Origin: Macrotrachela quadricornifera
Lineage: Eukaryota; Rotifera; Eurotatoria; Philodinida; Philodinidae
Reading direction: 5' to 3'
Length of the DNA stretch: 64,000 nt
Assembly: GCA_022393335.1 (NCBI GenBank)
Contig: JAJEKB010021788.1
Span: 89,887-153,886, forward strand
Shown here: piece by piece, positions 1-13,400 of the stretch
Numbering within the stretch: the stretch's first letter is position 1
Layout of the letters: each line of letters opens with the position of its first letter
The notes under the pieces: generated by a model
What the model was told of the DNA's origin: nothing
Seen by the model: only the letters and a program-made list of their open reading frames with translations
Database searches by the model: none
Program-made: the position numbers and the translations under genes

Positions 1-2198
1 TTGAGACAGAATGGGTCGATAGGTTGTAGTAAATTTATTTTTATAGTCTTGTATTTTATTCATACGATTGATGTTGATGGTTATTAGTTATGTTCTTTTC
101 TCTACAGACAAGAATGCTCATATTTTTTTAATTGTCATTACTTTTTTTTTTCTTTATTTTGATTAAGTTTTCGACAACAAATAATTAAATTATAATCAAT
201 AGTATGAAGCTTTATAGAATATATTTTAATTTTACAATGAAATAAAATGAAAACAATGAATATTAACGAACCTTTGAATATATTAATGGTTCCTGATATT
301 CAAAATCTTTTCTCATGAAGAAATAAAATATATGTGAATAGGAATTTTTTTGCTTAAATACTTTATTTCAATGTGATGTACTTCTTTTTATCGTCTACTT
401 CCCACAATTAATATCACAATTTTTTGTTTATTGCACTGGTAATAGGATAAATAATTTTATCGAAGAATTTAATGAATAGATATTTATTCATTGAATCTAT
501 CTAGTAGAAATATATGATGAAAAGGTATTAATAATACTATTTAAATAGTAGGATTTTGTAGTTTGTTATGCAGGCATTGGTTAGCTGCAAAAGATTACAA
601 TATTGTCTCATTATTATTCATATAAACTGCAGAGAAATATGGATTATTTTGCCGTATGCTTAATTGAATTTTTATCCCTTTTAACATCATTTTGACAATC
701 TTTATTAAAAATCTAATGAAGTTTCGAAGAAGAAAATATATGTAAACTGAGGGCTTTGATCACGTAGTTAACTCTTCTAGAGCATCATTTTTTGGGGTAA
801 AATCGTGTCTGATACACAAGAAATCAATGTGCACAAAGACACTTAAAAATCTGATTGTATCTCAATGACATATTTGAGCGCAGTTAGTAAATAAAATGTA
901 TTTAATTATGTTAAATATTTTTCAGAAACGTGATGAGATACGGTTAATTTTTTTTATTGTGTCTAGACACTTTATATATAAAACCTACGCTTAGACACGT
1001 TTTGAAATTTTTTCTAACCGCGTGTCAACTCGTTTCATATAACACCACATTTGAAAGCATTCAGTCAAATACTTATTAAATTCGTATACATGTGATTTCA
1101 ACGTGAAATGCGTTGAGGCACTGTCAAGATATTTTTACAATTGCGTTTGGTGCTAGGCGTGGGCACTGATAAGGATATATTGAAACAAAATATGCCAAAA
1201 TAGTATCTCCATCTGTAACAATTCATCAATTTAAACTTCCTTGTTCTCGTTCTAGAATAAAAGGCCATTATTTAGGAGAGCTGTCGACGGAACCTTTTTC
1301 TTAGCACTTACTATCTTTGGCTAACGAGATTATCTTATGCTACATGAGTGTTATAGTAATTTAAAAGAAAGAAAAGAACGAATATATATCAGTTAGATGA
1401 ATAGTTCCGCAGATAGATTTTTTCATTTCAACTGAGCAATATATTCGACCTGAAAATAACAGAAATTGAAAAAAATATTCCTATTCGACAAATAGTTGTA
1501 GCAGCAGATCTTGTTTTTTGGATACCTTGGCAAGTATTCAATTTAGTAAATACTTTTTCTGTGAGTACTTGTTCGCTTTTTTTCTTCTGTTTGTGTGCTT
1601 TATACCCTATTTGGATGTCCTCAAAATCGTGCTATACATATAACCATGTGAAAGAAAACGATGTCGTTTTTCTTACCGTTTTACAGCTTTATTACATCGA
1701 ATTATAAAAGATACTTGAACGTGTGAGTAGACACTGTCAGATGATATATTAGCAATATCTCTTGTTGATTCTTATCTATTATTGTAAGGGCACTATCTTG
1801 AAGTATTTCTATGGAACGCTTTCTTTCCTCGAGATCTATTTCATCTTTCTTTTATTTTATTTATTAATAGTATGCGTCCCTAACTGAATTTTTTCGATTG
1901 TTTTATATATTGATTGAATATTCCTATTGAGACACATTTAATGACATCACACATATCCGTTGAATTGATGTCTATCTCATATTGTACGATGATCAATACG
2001 ATTTTGATTGCCAAGCAATTGTGAAAAGTATACTTTTAGTATACTCTTCTTCAGTCGTTTTCCTCATAGGGAAGCACAATATAATTACAGAATAAACCCT
2101 ATTCTTCAGTATTATTTAGGCTGAATTTATCGTTACAAATGAATGCCAAGTATTATTATCTTTTCAAATATTCTATTTATCTATTTATAATTAAACAA
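1..2198. other. Gene-free AT-rich stretch
   Basis: I found no open frame of useful length, no spliced frame with consistent phases and no strong repeat here. The stretch is AT-rich with many short homopolymer runs. It could hold untranslated or very diverged sequence. Confidence 0.5.
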
Positions 2199-3446
2199 GT
2201 AACGCTCGTCTAAAGACTCGCTCAGCTCTTTCTCATAGAAATCGCGTTTCTAAGCTACCGTCAACCTATTCATTTATAAAATTAAAGAAACCAAAGTCAG
2301 ATTGAAGTGACTCGATCACAGCTGCCTTTGATCAAACTTCATAAAAACAAATGTTTTTTATTAAAAAATGGTCGCTTATTTAAAAAAATGATCCTCAAAA
2401 AAAATTTCGGAAAACTAACACCAGATTCGGATTCCTCGACTCCGATTACTCTTAGGTCAACCCTTATAAAAAAATTTCTTTTTGCAAAAAAAGTGATCCT
2501 TTGTGTAAAAAAATGGATCCGAAAAAAAATTTTGAAAAACTAACATCAGATTCGAGCTCCTCGACCTCAATTACCCTTTGGGTAAGTTTTAATGGATAAT
2601 ATTGATAAAATGTTTGTTTGACCCTGCGGACACACAATCAAGCAAACAATTTATTCTTACTGGACTCTTCTCTACGAGAAAGAGAATATTTCTTTCTATT
2701 TTAGATCAAATAGATTTATAAAATTAAATTATAAGTATTTTATTTACATAAGCTATTTTTTTATTCATTTAGGTTGGTCTTATTGCTGGTCAGAAATGAT
2801 AAGTATTGTTTCTATTTCAAAATACCTAGATCGAAACCATCCGATCATAGTCGACATTATCCGATAATATTCATGTCGTTAGGTCTGTTTGATAACTTAA
2901 ACACAGCAGTAAGCATTTATTTAGATAAAAGTTTTTAAAACTCATTTTAGGTCCATTTGAATACTCACATGATGTAATAAGTATTTTATTAGAAAAATAT
3001 TTTTTTTTAATTTATTTTATGTTGATTTCAATGTCGAAATGAAATACGGGTTATTCCCTTTCTCGTAGAGGAGAGACTTACAAACATAAATTGTTTGTTT
3101 GCTTGCTTGTATATCCGCACCTCACTGATTGGTCCAAAACTTATATAAAAGTAAAAAAGGGATTTTTCTTATAAGGGTTAACCAAGGGGCAATCGAGGAC
3201 GAGGAACTCAAATCTGAAGCTTGTTTTCTAACAATTTTTTGAAGCTTAATCTTTTAAACAAACGACAATTTTTTAAGAAAAAACATTTGTTTTTATGAAG
3301 TTTGGTCAAAGGCAGTTGAGATCGAGGAACTTGAATATGACTTCGTTTTTTTTAATTTTATAAATGAATAGCTTAACGGTAGTTTAGAAGCACGATTTCT
3401 ACGAGAAAGAGCTGAGCGATCCTTTAGGCGAGCGTTACTTATTTAT
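2199..3446. repeat. Foldback element, family A (two inverted arms)
   Basis: The left arm (about 2199-2705) starts ACAAGTAACGCTCGTC and ends near a GAGAAAGAGAATAT motif. The right arm (about 3050-3446) is its inverted copy. The arms enclose about 350 bp of unrelated AT-rich sequence. Each arm holds several copies of a core with the pattern 'ACC(A/G)AAGGGTAATCG(A/G)GG..GAGGA..TC..ATCTGATGTTAGTTTT' on one strand, separated by A/T-rich spacers. The short frame at 2307-2543 lies in these spacers and is not a gene. No transposase is visible. Other copies or parts lie at 4826-5695, 13636-13680, 17931-17980, 22150-22330 and 56748-58316. Confidence 0.7.
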
Positions 3447-4825
3447 TTAGATAAATATAAAACCTACTAACTTTAAAGGATAATTGATGAAAGGTTAATA
3501 CTGTAAGTAATATGTAATTACTTACAGAATTGGTATTTTCCTTCTTTTCTTTCGTCTTCCTATCAGCTCATATATGTTTGTTTCTTTCCTTTTCTATGAA
3601 TCATATATATACTTGGATTTTTCCGTTTCGTTCGAATAATATATGTTTCATCTTTTCCCTTCCCAAAGTATATCTCTTTTATATGTGGGATTTTTCCGAT
3701 CGTTCTCGACCACCTATTGGATTTTCCCTAGAAATGGTGATCCTTCGCCCTATCTATAGCTGATGGTTATTTATGAATAACGACAGGAATTTTATATTCC
3801 ATTATCATCTAATCGACAATCTAGAGTTGGTCACCTGTAACATAATTGCAGGAATAATGTACTATATAGAAGTAAGCATATTTGACTTTTTTACTGATGT
3901 AATTCTGACATTGCCTCCAGAAAACTTTCTTCTTATCACTCCAACTCCGACTTCGATGGACCTGGGGTTCACGGTCTGATGCAGTACACTAGTACAATCC
4001 GAGGAGATCCGGTATTCGGATTGCTCGACCTGAATATTTTATTTGTTTCTAACTCGGCGTTGTTCACCGGAAACGGCCTTGAATAGCATCGTTTACATTC
4101 CAGCAAAAACACGACCGTCCATCCGAGCTCCCTATAAAACGACGAAAAAATGATACAAATTGGTAGAAAATGATGACCATTTCAGACGGCTCAAATGATG
4201 GACCTGCGTAGTTTCAACAAATAGGGTAGAATGAATGAACCGTAAATATTGATGATTGTATATATTGAATATATCATGGACACTTGAAAAAGAAAACTTT
4301 TAGAAGATATGAATCTTCGATTTATTCATATTTTCGGTCGAGAATCTTTATAATTTATTTTTCATTTGAAGAACACGAAAAAAAATGATTTATGATATAG
4401 TAATATTAATTTATTAAAAAAATAGAGTAACTTGTATAGCATCCACTATGTTGTAAAATGGCCATATTTTTAATATACACATCGCTTTACTATCGTGAAG
4501 AGCTGAAGCTACACTGATAGACCAAAGTCTTACGTCTTGAACCTGTTTGGATTCTTCCAATACACGATGTACTGGTTTTTTCCCATGCGATGTCCTATGT
4601 ATGATATATTGGTCTTTTCCTTTCTATCGTATGTCATAATATGAACATATCCATTCGTTCTTCTTCTATAGCACATACATATGGATCTTTCCTTGTCATG
4701 ATTCTATATGCATGTGTGTGTAGTCTTCTTATGTTCTCTTCCATTTCCGTGTTGTTCCTCTTTCTTTATTGTTTCCACAATAAATACCGAACTCAAAACC
4801 ATCAAAAACTACAGAGCATAACACA
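3447..4825. other. Gene-free stretch between two repeat copies
   Basis: The short open frames (3530-3763, 3773-3979, 4641-4832) are hydrophobic or low-complexity and show no family motif. Pyrimidine-rich imperfect repeats with TATATG cores occur at about 3540-3700 and 4560-4750. Nothing else can be supported. Confidence 0.45.
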
Positions 4826-5695
4826 CAAGTGACGCTCGTCTAAAGACTCGTTCAGCTCTTTTTCGTAAAAATCGTGTTTCTAAACTCCCGTCAAGCTCTT
4901 CATTTATAAAATAAAAAAAAACGAAGTCTGATTCAAGTTCCTCGATCTCAACTGCCTTTGACCAAACTTCATAAAAAGCAAATGCTTTTTGTTAAAAATT
5001 TGTCGTTTGTTTGAAAAATTGATCTTCAAAAAGTTTTTATGCAACTGACTTCAGATTTGAATTCCTCGTCCTCGATTATCTTTTGGTTAACCCCTATAAA
5101 AAAATTTTTTTGCAAAAAAAAGTGATCGTTTGTCTAAAAAATTGATCCTCAAAACATTTTAAAAAACTAACATCAGATTTGGATTCTACGACCCCGATTA
5201 CCCTTCGGTCAATCCTTATAAAAAAATTCTTTTTTGCAAAAAAAGTGGTTCTTTGTGTAAAAAAAATGGATCCAAAAAAATTTTCGAGAAACTGACATCA
5301 GATTCAAGTTCTACGGCCCAGATTACCCTTCAGTGAAGCTTTATAGAAAATACCAATAGAATGTTTTTTTTGACCTTGTGCGGACACACAAGCAATCAAA
5401 CAAACAATTTATTCTTACAAGACTCTTCTCTACGAGAAAGAAAATATATTTTCCGAAAAATCCGTTTTCGATGTTTTTTGACCTCTCGCCCCCCCCCCCC
5501 TTCACCCGCCCACCCCTGACCCTGGTCACCCAATAGATCTCAGATTTCAAGTCCCCGCATCGAAAAACCTCTAGAAATGTCTTTTTCAAAAAATCGGTTT
5601 TCGATGTTTTTTTGACCCTGCGGATAGACAAGCAAGCAAGCAAGCAATCAAACAATTTATGTTTACTGGATTCTTCTCTACGAGAAAGAGAAAAT
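4826..5695. repeat. Family A repeat, single arm
   Basis: It begins like the 2199 element (CAAGTGACGCTCGTCTAAAG) and runs through at least four core units (about 4935-5000, 5040-5100, 5160-5225, 5300-5345). It then repeats the 'TGACC..GCGGACA.ACAAGC' plus 'TCTTCTCTACGAGAAAGA' end module twice (5370-5450 and 5610-5695). A run of 14 C with C-rich sequence lies at 5486-5525. The 5341-5655 minus-strand frame is a by-product of this repeat. Confidence 0.65.
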
Positions 5696-5699
5696 ATTT

Positions 5700-6401
5700 T
5701 TATAGGGATATTTCTGGATATATACTTTTATGATTATAACCATGTATGTATATATGTATCTTTTTAAAATGAAATTACCCTCACAGTACGCTGTCGTCAT
5801 TTTGCTTTTACGTCATTCTTGTTGGAGAATACCAAGATACGTGAGAAAGAAAAAAATGACTAACTAAATTTCGTTCACATTTTATCATTCTTTAAGGATA
5901 TACGAAATAATTGTGTAAAGAAAAAAAACAAATATTAATGAGGTCATTGTATCGTAATCTTTACCTTTAATCCTATACTGTGAAATATTTGACGCAACAG
6001 AGCGTAGAGAAAAAAAAAACAAATCGATACATGTAGCTGGCTTTCGTCAATATAAACCGATAAGGAAAATATATTATTTATTTAATCGTATTTTATATTA
6101 ATCGTAAGTTTAAATATATTGCAATCGATAATAATCATAATATAACAAATATTTTTTGTTTTAATTTTTATGCATTCTTCTTCTTTTTCATTTTTTCTTC
6201 AATTGTTTCTTCAAAAGAGACGTTGGACTAATATGCACTTTATCGAATGAATTATTGAAAATTTTCTGAAACACGGCTCTTTTCTCATTATTATTTTTAT
6301 GTAAAAGTCATCTGGTTTTTGCTGATAAATGGTTTTTTTTATGCGTCGCAACAAAATATATTTTTTATTTCTAGATATCTTATTATTAAAATCTAACGAT
6401 A
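5700..6401. other. 5' flank of the P450 gene
   Basis: AT-rich sequence with many A and T runs and no open frame. It should hold the promoter of the downstream P450 gene, but no clear TATA box or initiator can be picked out. Confidence 0.35.
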
Positions 6402-7925
6402 ATGCCTATATTAGTAGGAAGCTTAATTTTGACTGTGATTATTTTATTGTTGGCTTATTTTTTACAATCGAATGATAGTGGAGACTCATCGATTCCATAT
6501 GCGACATATGGTAGTTATCCTATCATTGGTCATTTGTTATTTTTTCTACGTGATCGAACAAAACTTTTATTGGAATGTCGTCGACATTACGGTGAATGTT
6601 TTCGAATTCGAGTATTTAATCATTATTTTACAATGATATTATCTCATACTGATTGGATGAGCATTATACGAAATAAATCATTTGAATTTCCAGTGGACGA
6701 CTTAGGCATACAAATATTTGGTTTATCTCCTGAATATCACAGTAAGTATCAATCACTCTAATAAATCTCGAGATATAAGAAAAATATTTATATATAAAAA
6801 GGTCAACCAGACTATGATGCAGATCTTCATCGTTTGTACATTGAACATTTAAAAAATCGCGATGGTTTACGTCCAATAGTTGTTGAATTTATTCGTCGAA
6901 TGCGAGAATTGATGATAAATGATAAAAAAACACTTAAAAAGACCGGTATGACATCACAATGGATCTCAAGTGGTCTACTGAAATTCAGTCATCATATGCT
7001 TTATCAACCTGCAACACTTGCATTGATTGGTGAAATTGATCCATCTTCACTTGAGAATGATTTTCGTTTGTTTGATAATAAATTTCATTATTTTCTTATA
7101 CCATTTCCTCACTGGATTGCTTCATTATTCTTTTCAAAAGAATTGCAAGCACGGTCTCGCTTAAACAACTCATGGCTTAAAAATCGAAATCCATCAAATA
7201 CATCTCAGTTTCATCAAGATCGATTAGCACTTTTTTCTAATAATTCACATTGGATGACTGATAAAGATTATGGTGGTTTACTAACAGGTTTCTTATGGGC
7301 ATCTTTAGGTAATACTATTCCAGGCGTTTTTTGGTCTCTATTCTATATTTTGCGAGATTCAAATGCTTTTGCAATTATTAAACAAGAGATTAACACACAT
7401 TTACCAATTGTTCCATTAGATGACAATAGTAATAACTCTTTTATAGAAGACTGGACACCAGAACAATTAGATTCATGCGTTTATTTGGAAAGTGCCATTA
7501 ACGAAACTCTTCGATTAACTGGTGCAGTTTTTATGTCAAGAAAATGTTGTCGAGACGCTCAAATTGTCCTACAAGATGGACGTACAATAAAAATAAAATC
7601 CGGTGAAACTCTCGGTTGGCATGCTGGAGCAAGTCATTTTGATCCAAATTTATTTCCAGAACCAAATAAATTTATTTTCGATCGATTTCTAAATAAAAAA
7701 GCTGAGACTGTTCCTGGTTTTATGCCATTTGGAGGTGGGAAAAGTATTTGTCCAGGACGATTCTTTGCAAGATTTGAAATTAAAACCTGTGTTGCTATGC
7801 TCTTACGATATATGGAATATAAAATTGAAGATACAGAAACAATTCCAAGCCAGATATTACCTCGAATAGGTCTTGGTATTGCACCACCCACCAAAGATAT
7901 ACCAATTATGTATCGATATATATAA
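6402..7925 (+). CDS. Cytochrome P450, CYP7/CYP8-like
   Basis: Haem-thiolate mono-oxygenase, 487 aa from two exons: 6402-6741 and 6802-7925. The 60-bp intron has donor A|GTAAGT and acceptor AAAAG|G, phase 1. Residues 1-22 form a membrane anchor, so the protein probably sits on the ER face. Family marks are the ETLR of helix K (residues 348-351) and the haem loop FGGGKSICPG with Cys430. The I helix (about 275-290) reads LWASLGNTIPGVFWSLF: an Asn-Thr-x-Pro replaces the usual acid-Thr pair, as in the CYP7A/CYP7B/CYP8 group (sterol hydroxylases and prostacyclin synthase). Length is normal for the family and nothing is broken, so the gene looks functional. The substrate cannot be read from the sequence; a sterol or oxylipin is a family-based guess. 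It has no co-oriented neighbour within 2 kb. Confidence 0.92.
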
Positions 7926-8261
7926 CTATACCATATTCATATAAACATTATCTCATTAAATTAATATGAACTTATTTTTGCCATACAATATAATACGTAT
8001 AGACTTAACCTATGTTCTTTGATAAATTATTAAAAGACATATATACAATGAACTTGTATTCTTTTGCAGATTTTATTCTGTGATCATAATAATTCATTTA
8101 TGAGAGACTTCACAAGAATATAGATCAAGCTGTTTGGAGGTATATCTTAGATTTTGTTCTTTGATATTTATTTTGGAAGGTCATAGTGTATACACACAAA
8201 AACCAAAATATAAAGGTCAAGTGTTGATCTAATTGTGAAGAGAGAGGTCGCAAGTGTACCA
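7926..8261. other. P450 3' flank
   Basis: AT-rich downstream region with no gene. No canonical AATAAA is evident close to the stop codon. Confidence 0.35.
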
Positions 8262-8686
8262 ACTAGATATCGGCGTGACCAAAAAGTCGTGACCAAAGAA
8301 AAACAAAGTTTTTCGATTATAGTTTCAATAGTACATGTGAGAATCGAAGCCTATTTATCTATTCTTGTTCAGAATATTTCTCTCTTTAAAATGGTATATA
8401 AAACTCAAAGATCCAATGATTTATAACAGAGAAAATTGCATCACATTAGTCGTGACCAGAAAATGTCTTGACTGACCGTGACCAAAACTGGTCACGACTA
8501 ATGTGATGCAATTTTCTCTGTTATAAATCATTGGATTCTTTGAGTTTTATATACCATTTTAAAGAGAAAAAAATTCTGAACAAGAATAGATAAATAGGCT
8601 TCGATTCTCACATGTGCTATTGAAACTATAATCGAAAAACTTTGTTTTTCTTTGGTCACGACTTTTTGGTCACGCCTATGTCTAGT
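8262..8686. repeat. Near-perfect hairpin element (foldback MITE)
   Basis: The arms 8262-8459 and 8489-8686 (about 198 bp each) are inverted copies with only a few differences, around a 29-bp loop. The outer ends read ACTAGAyATmGGCGTGACC. A GTGACC motif recurs at the outer end of each arm, again 14 bp inside, and at the loop. The frames 8235-8426 (+) and 8528-8713 (-) encode almost the same peptide because they are the two arms; they are not genes. No clear target-site duplication is seen. Confidence 0.85.
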
Positions 8687-10438
8687 ACCAACCCACCTAT
8701 ATATTAGGGTCAAATGTAGCCTATCTTTGCGATAGGCTTTCTACGGAACAGTGTGATAGAATTTACTCAAATTTTTTTCTCAAAGACTACTACTTTAGTG
8801 CTACTTTACTATGCATTCAAAACTTTGGGATCTTGAAGTTTGATCGAGTAAGCCTCATTACAAAAAGTACTATTTTTCTCTATAGTATGGGATAAATGGC
8901 ACTTCAGGTGATTTTGGTATAATTAGAAAACAAAGATCGTTTGGCGTGAAACTTTCACTCTATTTTGATGTAGAGTTCGTCAGTGCTTCTTTATTGAAAT
9001 CTAATCTACTTCGGGAAGTTTGTAGAGTGTGCGAGTGTATTTGATGAATTTAATTCAGTTTGGAAATCTAAAGTTTTTATCTCAGGCAAAAGAAGGAAAG
9101 AAGGACTTTTAAGATTGCGACTGCGTTTATTCTGAAGCATATATTCATAATTTCGATCATTTGATCAAAAGACATCTTAGAGGAGAAAATTCACAATTAT
9201 TTTTAATCTGTTATAAATTAGCTTTTATTACCACATGTTTGTGAAAGATTTTGTTTATTACTGAAATAAAATGAAAAAAAAATCTGCTGATTGAGATGTT
9301 TTATTTATTGTGTTTAAAAGACCTTTCTTCTCTGAGGTCGTAACCAAATAAATTATTTCAAATTGTATAATGAGTTGTATTGATTTTATAAATATTTTTT
9401 CTTTTATTTTTCCAATATTTCAGAGATTCCAAACTCATCTAAATTCTCATTATTATGTATAACAACTATATTTGAAAAAGAAAATGAATTAACTCGCTAT
9501 GTCGTGTCTAATAACAAACGAATTTTAGCTAAGTTTAATGTTGCCTGTGATAAGTGTGAGTGCATCAAGAAAAATGAAAGTAATTGAATAATCGCACACT
9601 ATATGATAGAAGAGGAATAAGAATATGAAGTTTTGTACTACTTCAATGATTGTATGATATGAATATTAGAGATATTTATCACACCATCACAATATTCAAC
9701 AAACGATTCAAGTATCAATATTCTGAATTGGAACTAGTTTTATCAATCCATGAGATTTATTAAATTTAAGCTCATCGTATGGATTTCATCCGCTATGCGA
9801 TACCTTCCAAAATTATGTATTTTCGAAATCATGAGTTCTAAATATATCGACCAGTTAGAGCTGCTATCAATTTATATCTTTTCGATCTACTCTAATTTGG
9901 ATGTGTGGTTTAGTTTGATCTATGGCGACTGAAGGTCTTGTAATGGATATACAGACCAAGTTATGCGTCACATCAGGACACATCATATCTCTTTTCCCTC
10001 CTGATATCACTCTCACTTTGGAGAGAGATAGAGACAAAGAATAAATAGCATTGATCTACAATTATTAGTGACCTGCATAGGAAAGACATACGATGTGATT
10101 GGTCACAACAAGCTCAAGAAAATCACTTGTAAAATAGAGATTACTTTTATTGACTTTTAAATCCTCTTAGTATTTCGAGCTTTTCTTTATGAAGAAAGAG
10201 TTTTTAAAGATTAAAAAAGTGATATTTGTGATTAAACGAATTAGAATATGTATTAAAAACAAAGAAAAATTTCAGTAGAATGTTACATTCACTGCAGCTT
10301 ACAAAACATTGTTAGATCTAGATAGTACCGATGAAAAATTCACACTGAAAGTGAAGTAGGCAGGTATACATATAAGAGAAAAAGAATAAGAAAATGTTCA
10401 ATATTTATACACTCTGTATCGATAGCTCAGGCTTTTAT
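8687..10438. other. Gene-free stretch
   Basis: No spliced or unspliced frame with family features. The 60-codon frame at 9750-9932 has no recognisable motif and I treat it as chance. Confidence 0.4.
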
Positions 10439-13400
10439 TCAATAGCGAACGAACTTTTGTACTCGTTGATTACCGGTATCGGCTACATATAAATTAAGTT
10501 GACTGTCAAGTGCCACTGAATAAGGAGTAGTGAGGAGACTTGAGTTCGCGCCAGATATACCAGTGACGCCAGCAATTGTAGTACCATTCAACTGACCAGC
10601 CAAAAAAAATTGTACTCGATGATTCCCCGTGTCAGCAACATACACATTACCCATAGAATCGAGTGTCATGCCTATGGGACTCTGAAGTCGTGTCGATGTA
10701 CTACCAGCCGTTCTATTGATGCTACCAGCAACAAGTGTCCAACTACTCGTACCTATTACCCAACGAACGACATTGTGGGCGAGATAATTAACGATCACAA
10801 GACTGTTCGATGATGCATCAAAATAAACACCCACTGGATAATATAGCTGTGTAATATTCGTTCCTTGTCCATGCCCACCAGCAACCACTGTTCCCGACGA
10901 CGCACCTGATAGATAGCGCATCACACGATGATTGTTAAAGTCAGATATATAAAGTGTACCCGAACTGGGATCAAGTGCAATGTTGTACGGATAGTTCAGT
11001 TGATTGCTTGCGTTACCGGGCATACCTATGAGTACATTCGTATACAATAATTAGTTCCGATACAAACGTCAAGATAGATCAATATAAGAAGGCTATTTTG
11101 CCGTAAGTTCATTGTCAATGTTCAACATATGAAAGGACAAAGAGAGTAATCTTTCAATTCTTACCTTTCATCGATGATACAGCTTTTTGCAACGTTCTCA
11201 TCTATCTCCATCTTTCTATCGAATATTTGATCTATTTTATATGAGAAGAACCTGGATAGTTCGATCTCATGAAGCATGTTCGAAAAATAAGTATGATTCA
11301 TCTATCAAGCTTCTCTTCTTCACTAGAAATCGGTCTGAGACACAGTTTGGCAGATCGAGCTGGAATTTTCAGAATAACTGAACCAATATGGTGAACATTT
11401 ACTCTCAGAATTTGATCAGAAAGAAGAGTTTGACAGTAATGGATTTGGTTCCATGAACAGAATAATGAAGGAAAAATTCAAAAATAGTCGAAAAGAAATA
11501 TCAAAAGAAAAATGGATATTACGTTGATAAAATTGAAAACAAAAGGTCGGCTTCCACATACAGATATAATTATTAAGTTATTTTAATTTTTTTAGAATGT
11601 GACTATCTCCACCGTCTTTAATTAAAAGGCCGACTAGATTCAAAATGAAGAAGAAGGAAAACAAAAACAGAGAAGTTAAAATAATCCAAAACACTGTTTT
11701 TGTACCAATATCTATGATACCTATTGTCGGCTTTATATTCATGTAACCTTAAACGAAGTAAAACCGGACATTTCCTTGATCGGAAATTACTGCAAAATCC
11801 TTCGAAAAGTCCCATTCTGGATGGCTTTTGCTAGGAAACCAAGTATATTCTGAAAGTAAACGGTCACGGCTACATTACGAAGCCAAAATGTTAAAAAGCA
11901 ATTTTTTAAAACAATTAACTTTTGTAATGAGGAGGGATGATATTTATGAATACATTTGATAGGAATTTCGGTAACGCTCCTCTCTCGTACACTGGCGGTA
12001 TCGATTTATCGCCTAACTCAATCACGTCCACCATGACCTGCCAGATATACATTCACACACATATGCAAAGAACTATTTAACAACATCTCTGCTCCCCTAC
12101 CCGTGATGCCAGCGATGGTCGTTCCTGAAGTTGCGCCACTAGACCAAAGTTGAATTCTCTCATTTAATGTATCAGCCACATAAATATTGCCAACTGAATC
12201 AACAAGAACACCCGAAGGATTGAACAAAGAACTTGCATTTGGGCCACTGGTTCCATTTCCAAGACCGGCCACTGTCGTACCGTTCGATGCTCCCATCAGC
12301 CATTTTTGAACTCGATTGTTGCTTGCATCGGCAATATAGAGTGAATCAGATGAATCCACAGCAATACCAAAAGGAGTGTAGAGTCGATTAGGAGCTGGAC
12401 CAGTCATACCCACAACACCGGCAACAGTTATACCCGTTGTGTTCCAACGGAGCACTAGAGCAGTAGCTATAAAAGGAAAATTAATAACATCAAAGTGTTA
12501 TAGATAGCAATACTATTCAGTTTTCATAGTAAAGATATATAAGCTGTAATATGTGTAGAGCCTATGAGTTAGTCGTATCACTGATCGTATGTAACAGTAC
12601 GAAAAAAAGATGCCCTTCGTGGAACTTGAACGTGCACCTGCTATACGGGCAGATGTCTTAAACCAACTAGACTAGAAGAAACAACTAATCACCGTTTAAC
12701 GTCGGTGTGTAGCGTCACTGATGCCAATAGGATAGAATCATTGAAGGGATCTACTATTCTAACTTACAGGAACGATACCTTTGCAATCGAGAAGCTCAAC
12801 CTCTAAATACTAAATATCTAATCTCAGATTGAAGTTCGTCGTCAACAAGGGTAATAGAAGTATCCATAGAGCATACCGGTTATCCTTCAAAACGAAGAGA
12901 AAAAAATCAAATAATTTAACATATCTACTTTGCAGCCATTTACCACTTGATCGAAATATTTCTTTAATTCCTTCGACTGTAGAGAGGATCATATGAAAAG
13001 AAATAGTTTGTATGTTTGTGTTAGGGTCGAAGGTCAAAGATCAACAAACGACTAACACTAAAAACTTCTCGATACGTCGCCAAACCTTCCGCTACAATCG
13101 GATAGCACTTATAGGTCCTCAACTGCTATATCGTGATCGTGTTGGTGGATCTTGATGTACTATTTGGTGTAGATACCCATTGCTCCTCTCGTTGGATATT
13201 GTTTAGGTGTCCTTTTGTATCTAATCTTGTTTTATGGGAGCACTACTGGATGGTGAAGCCCAATATCGTAGGTAAAGCTGTAGGCCGTAAGTTGCGATGT
13301 TATGAAAAACGGTGGGAATATTATAGTGGAGTATATTTGGATATATTGAAGAGTGAATTGGCTCATCTGAGATTCTGTGGTTGTGAAATACGTATCTAAA

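Noticed and set aside
5341..5655. 104-codon minus-strand ORF
   Set aside because: Lies fully inside a repeat copy with poly-C and repeated end modules; low-complexity product.
8235..8713. Two ORFs with nearly identical proteins on opposite strands
   Set aside because: They are the two arms of a perfect inverted repeat; no start context, domain or splice signal supports coding.
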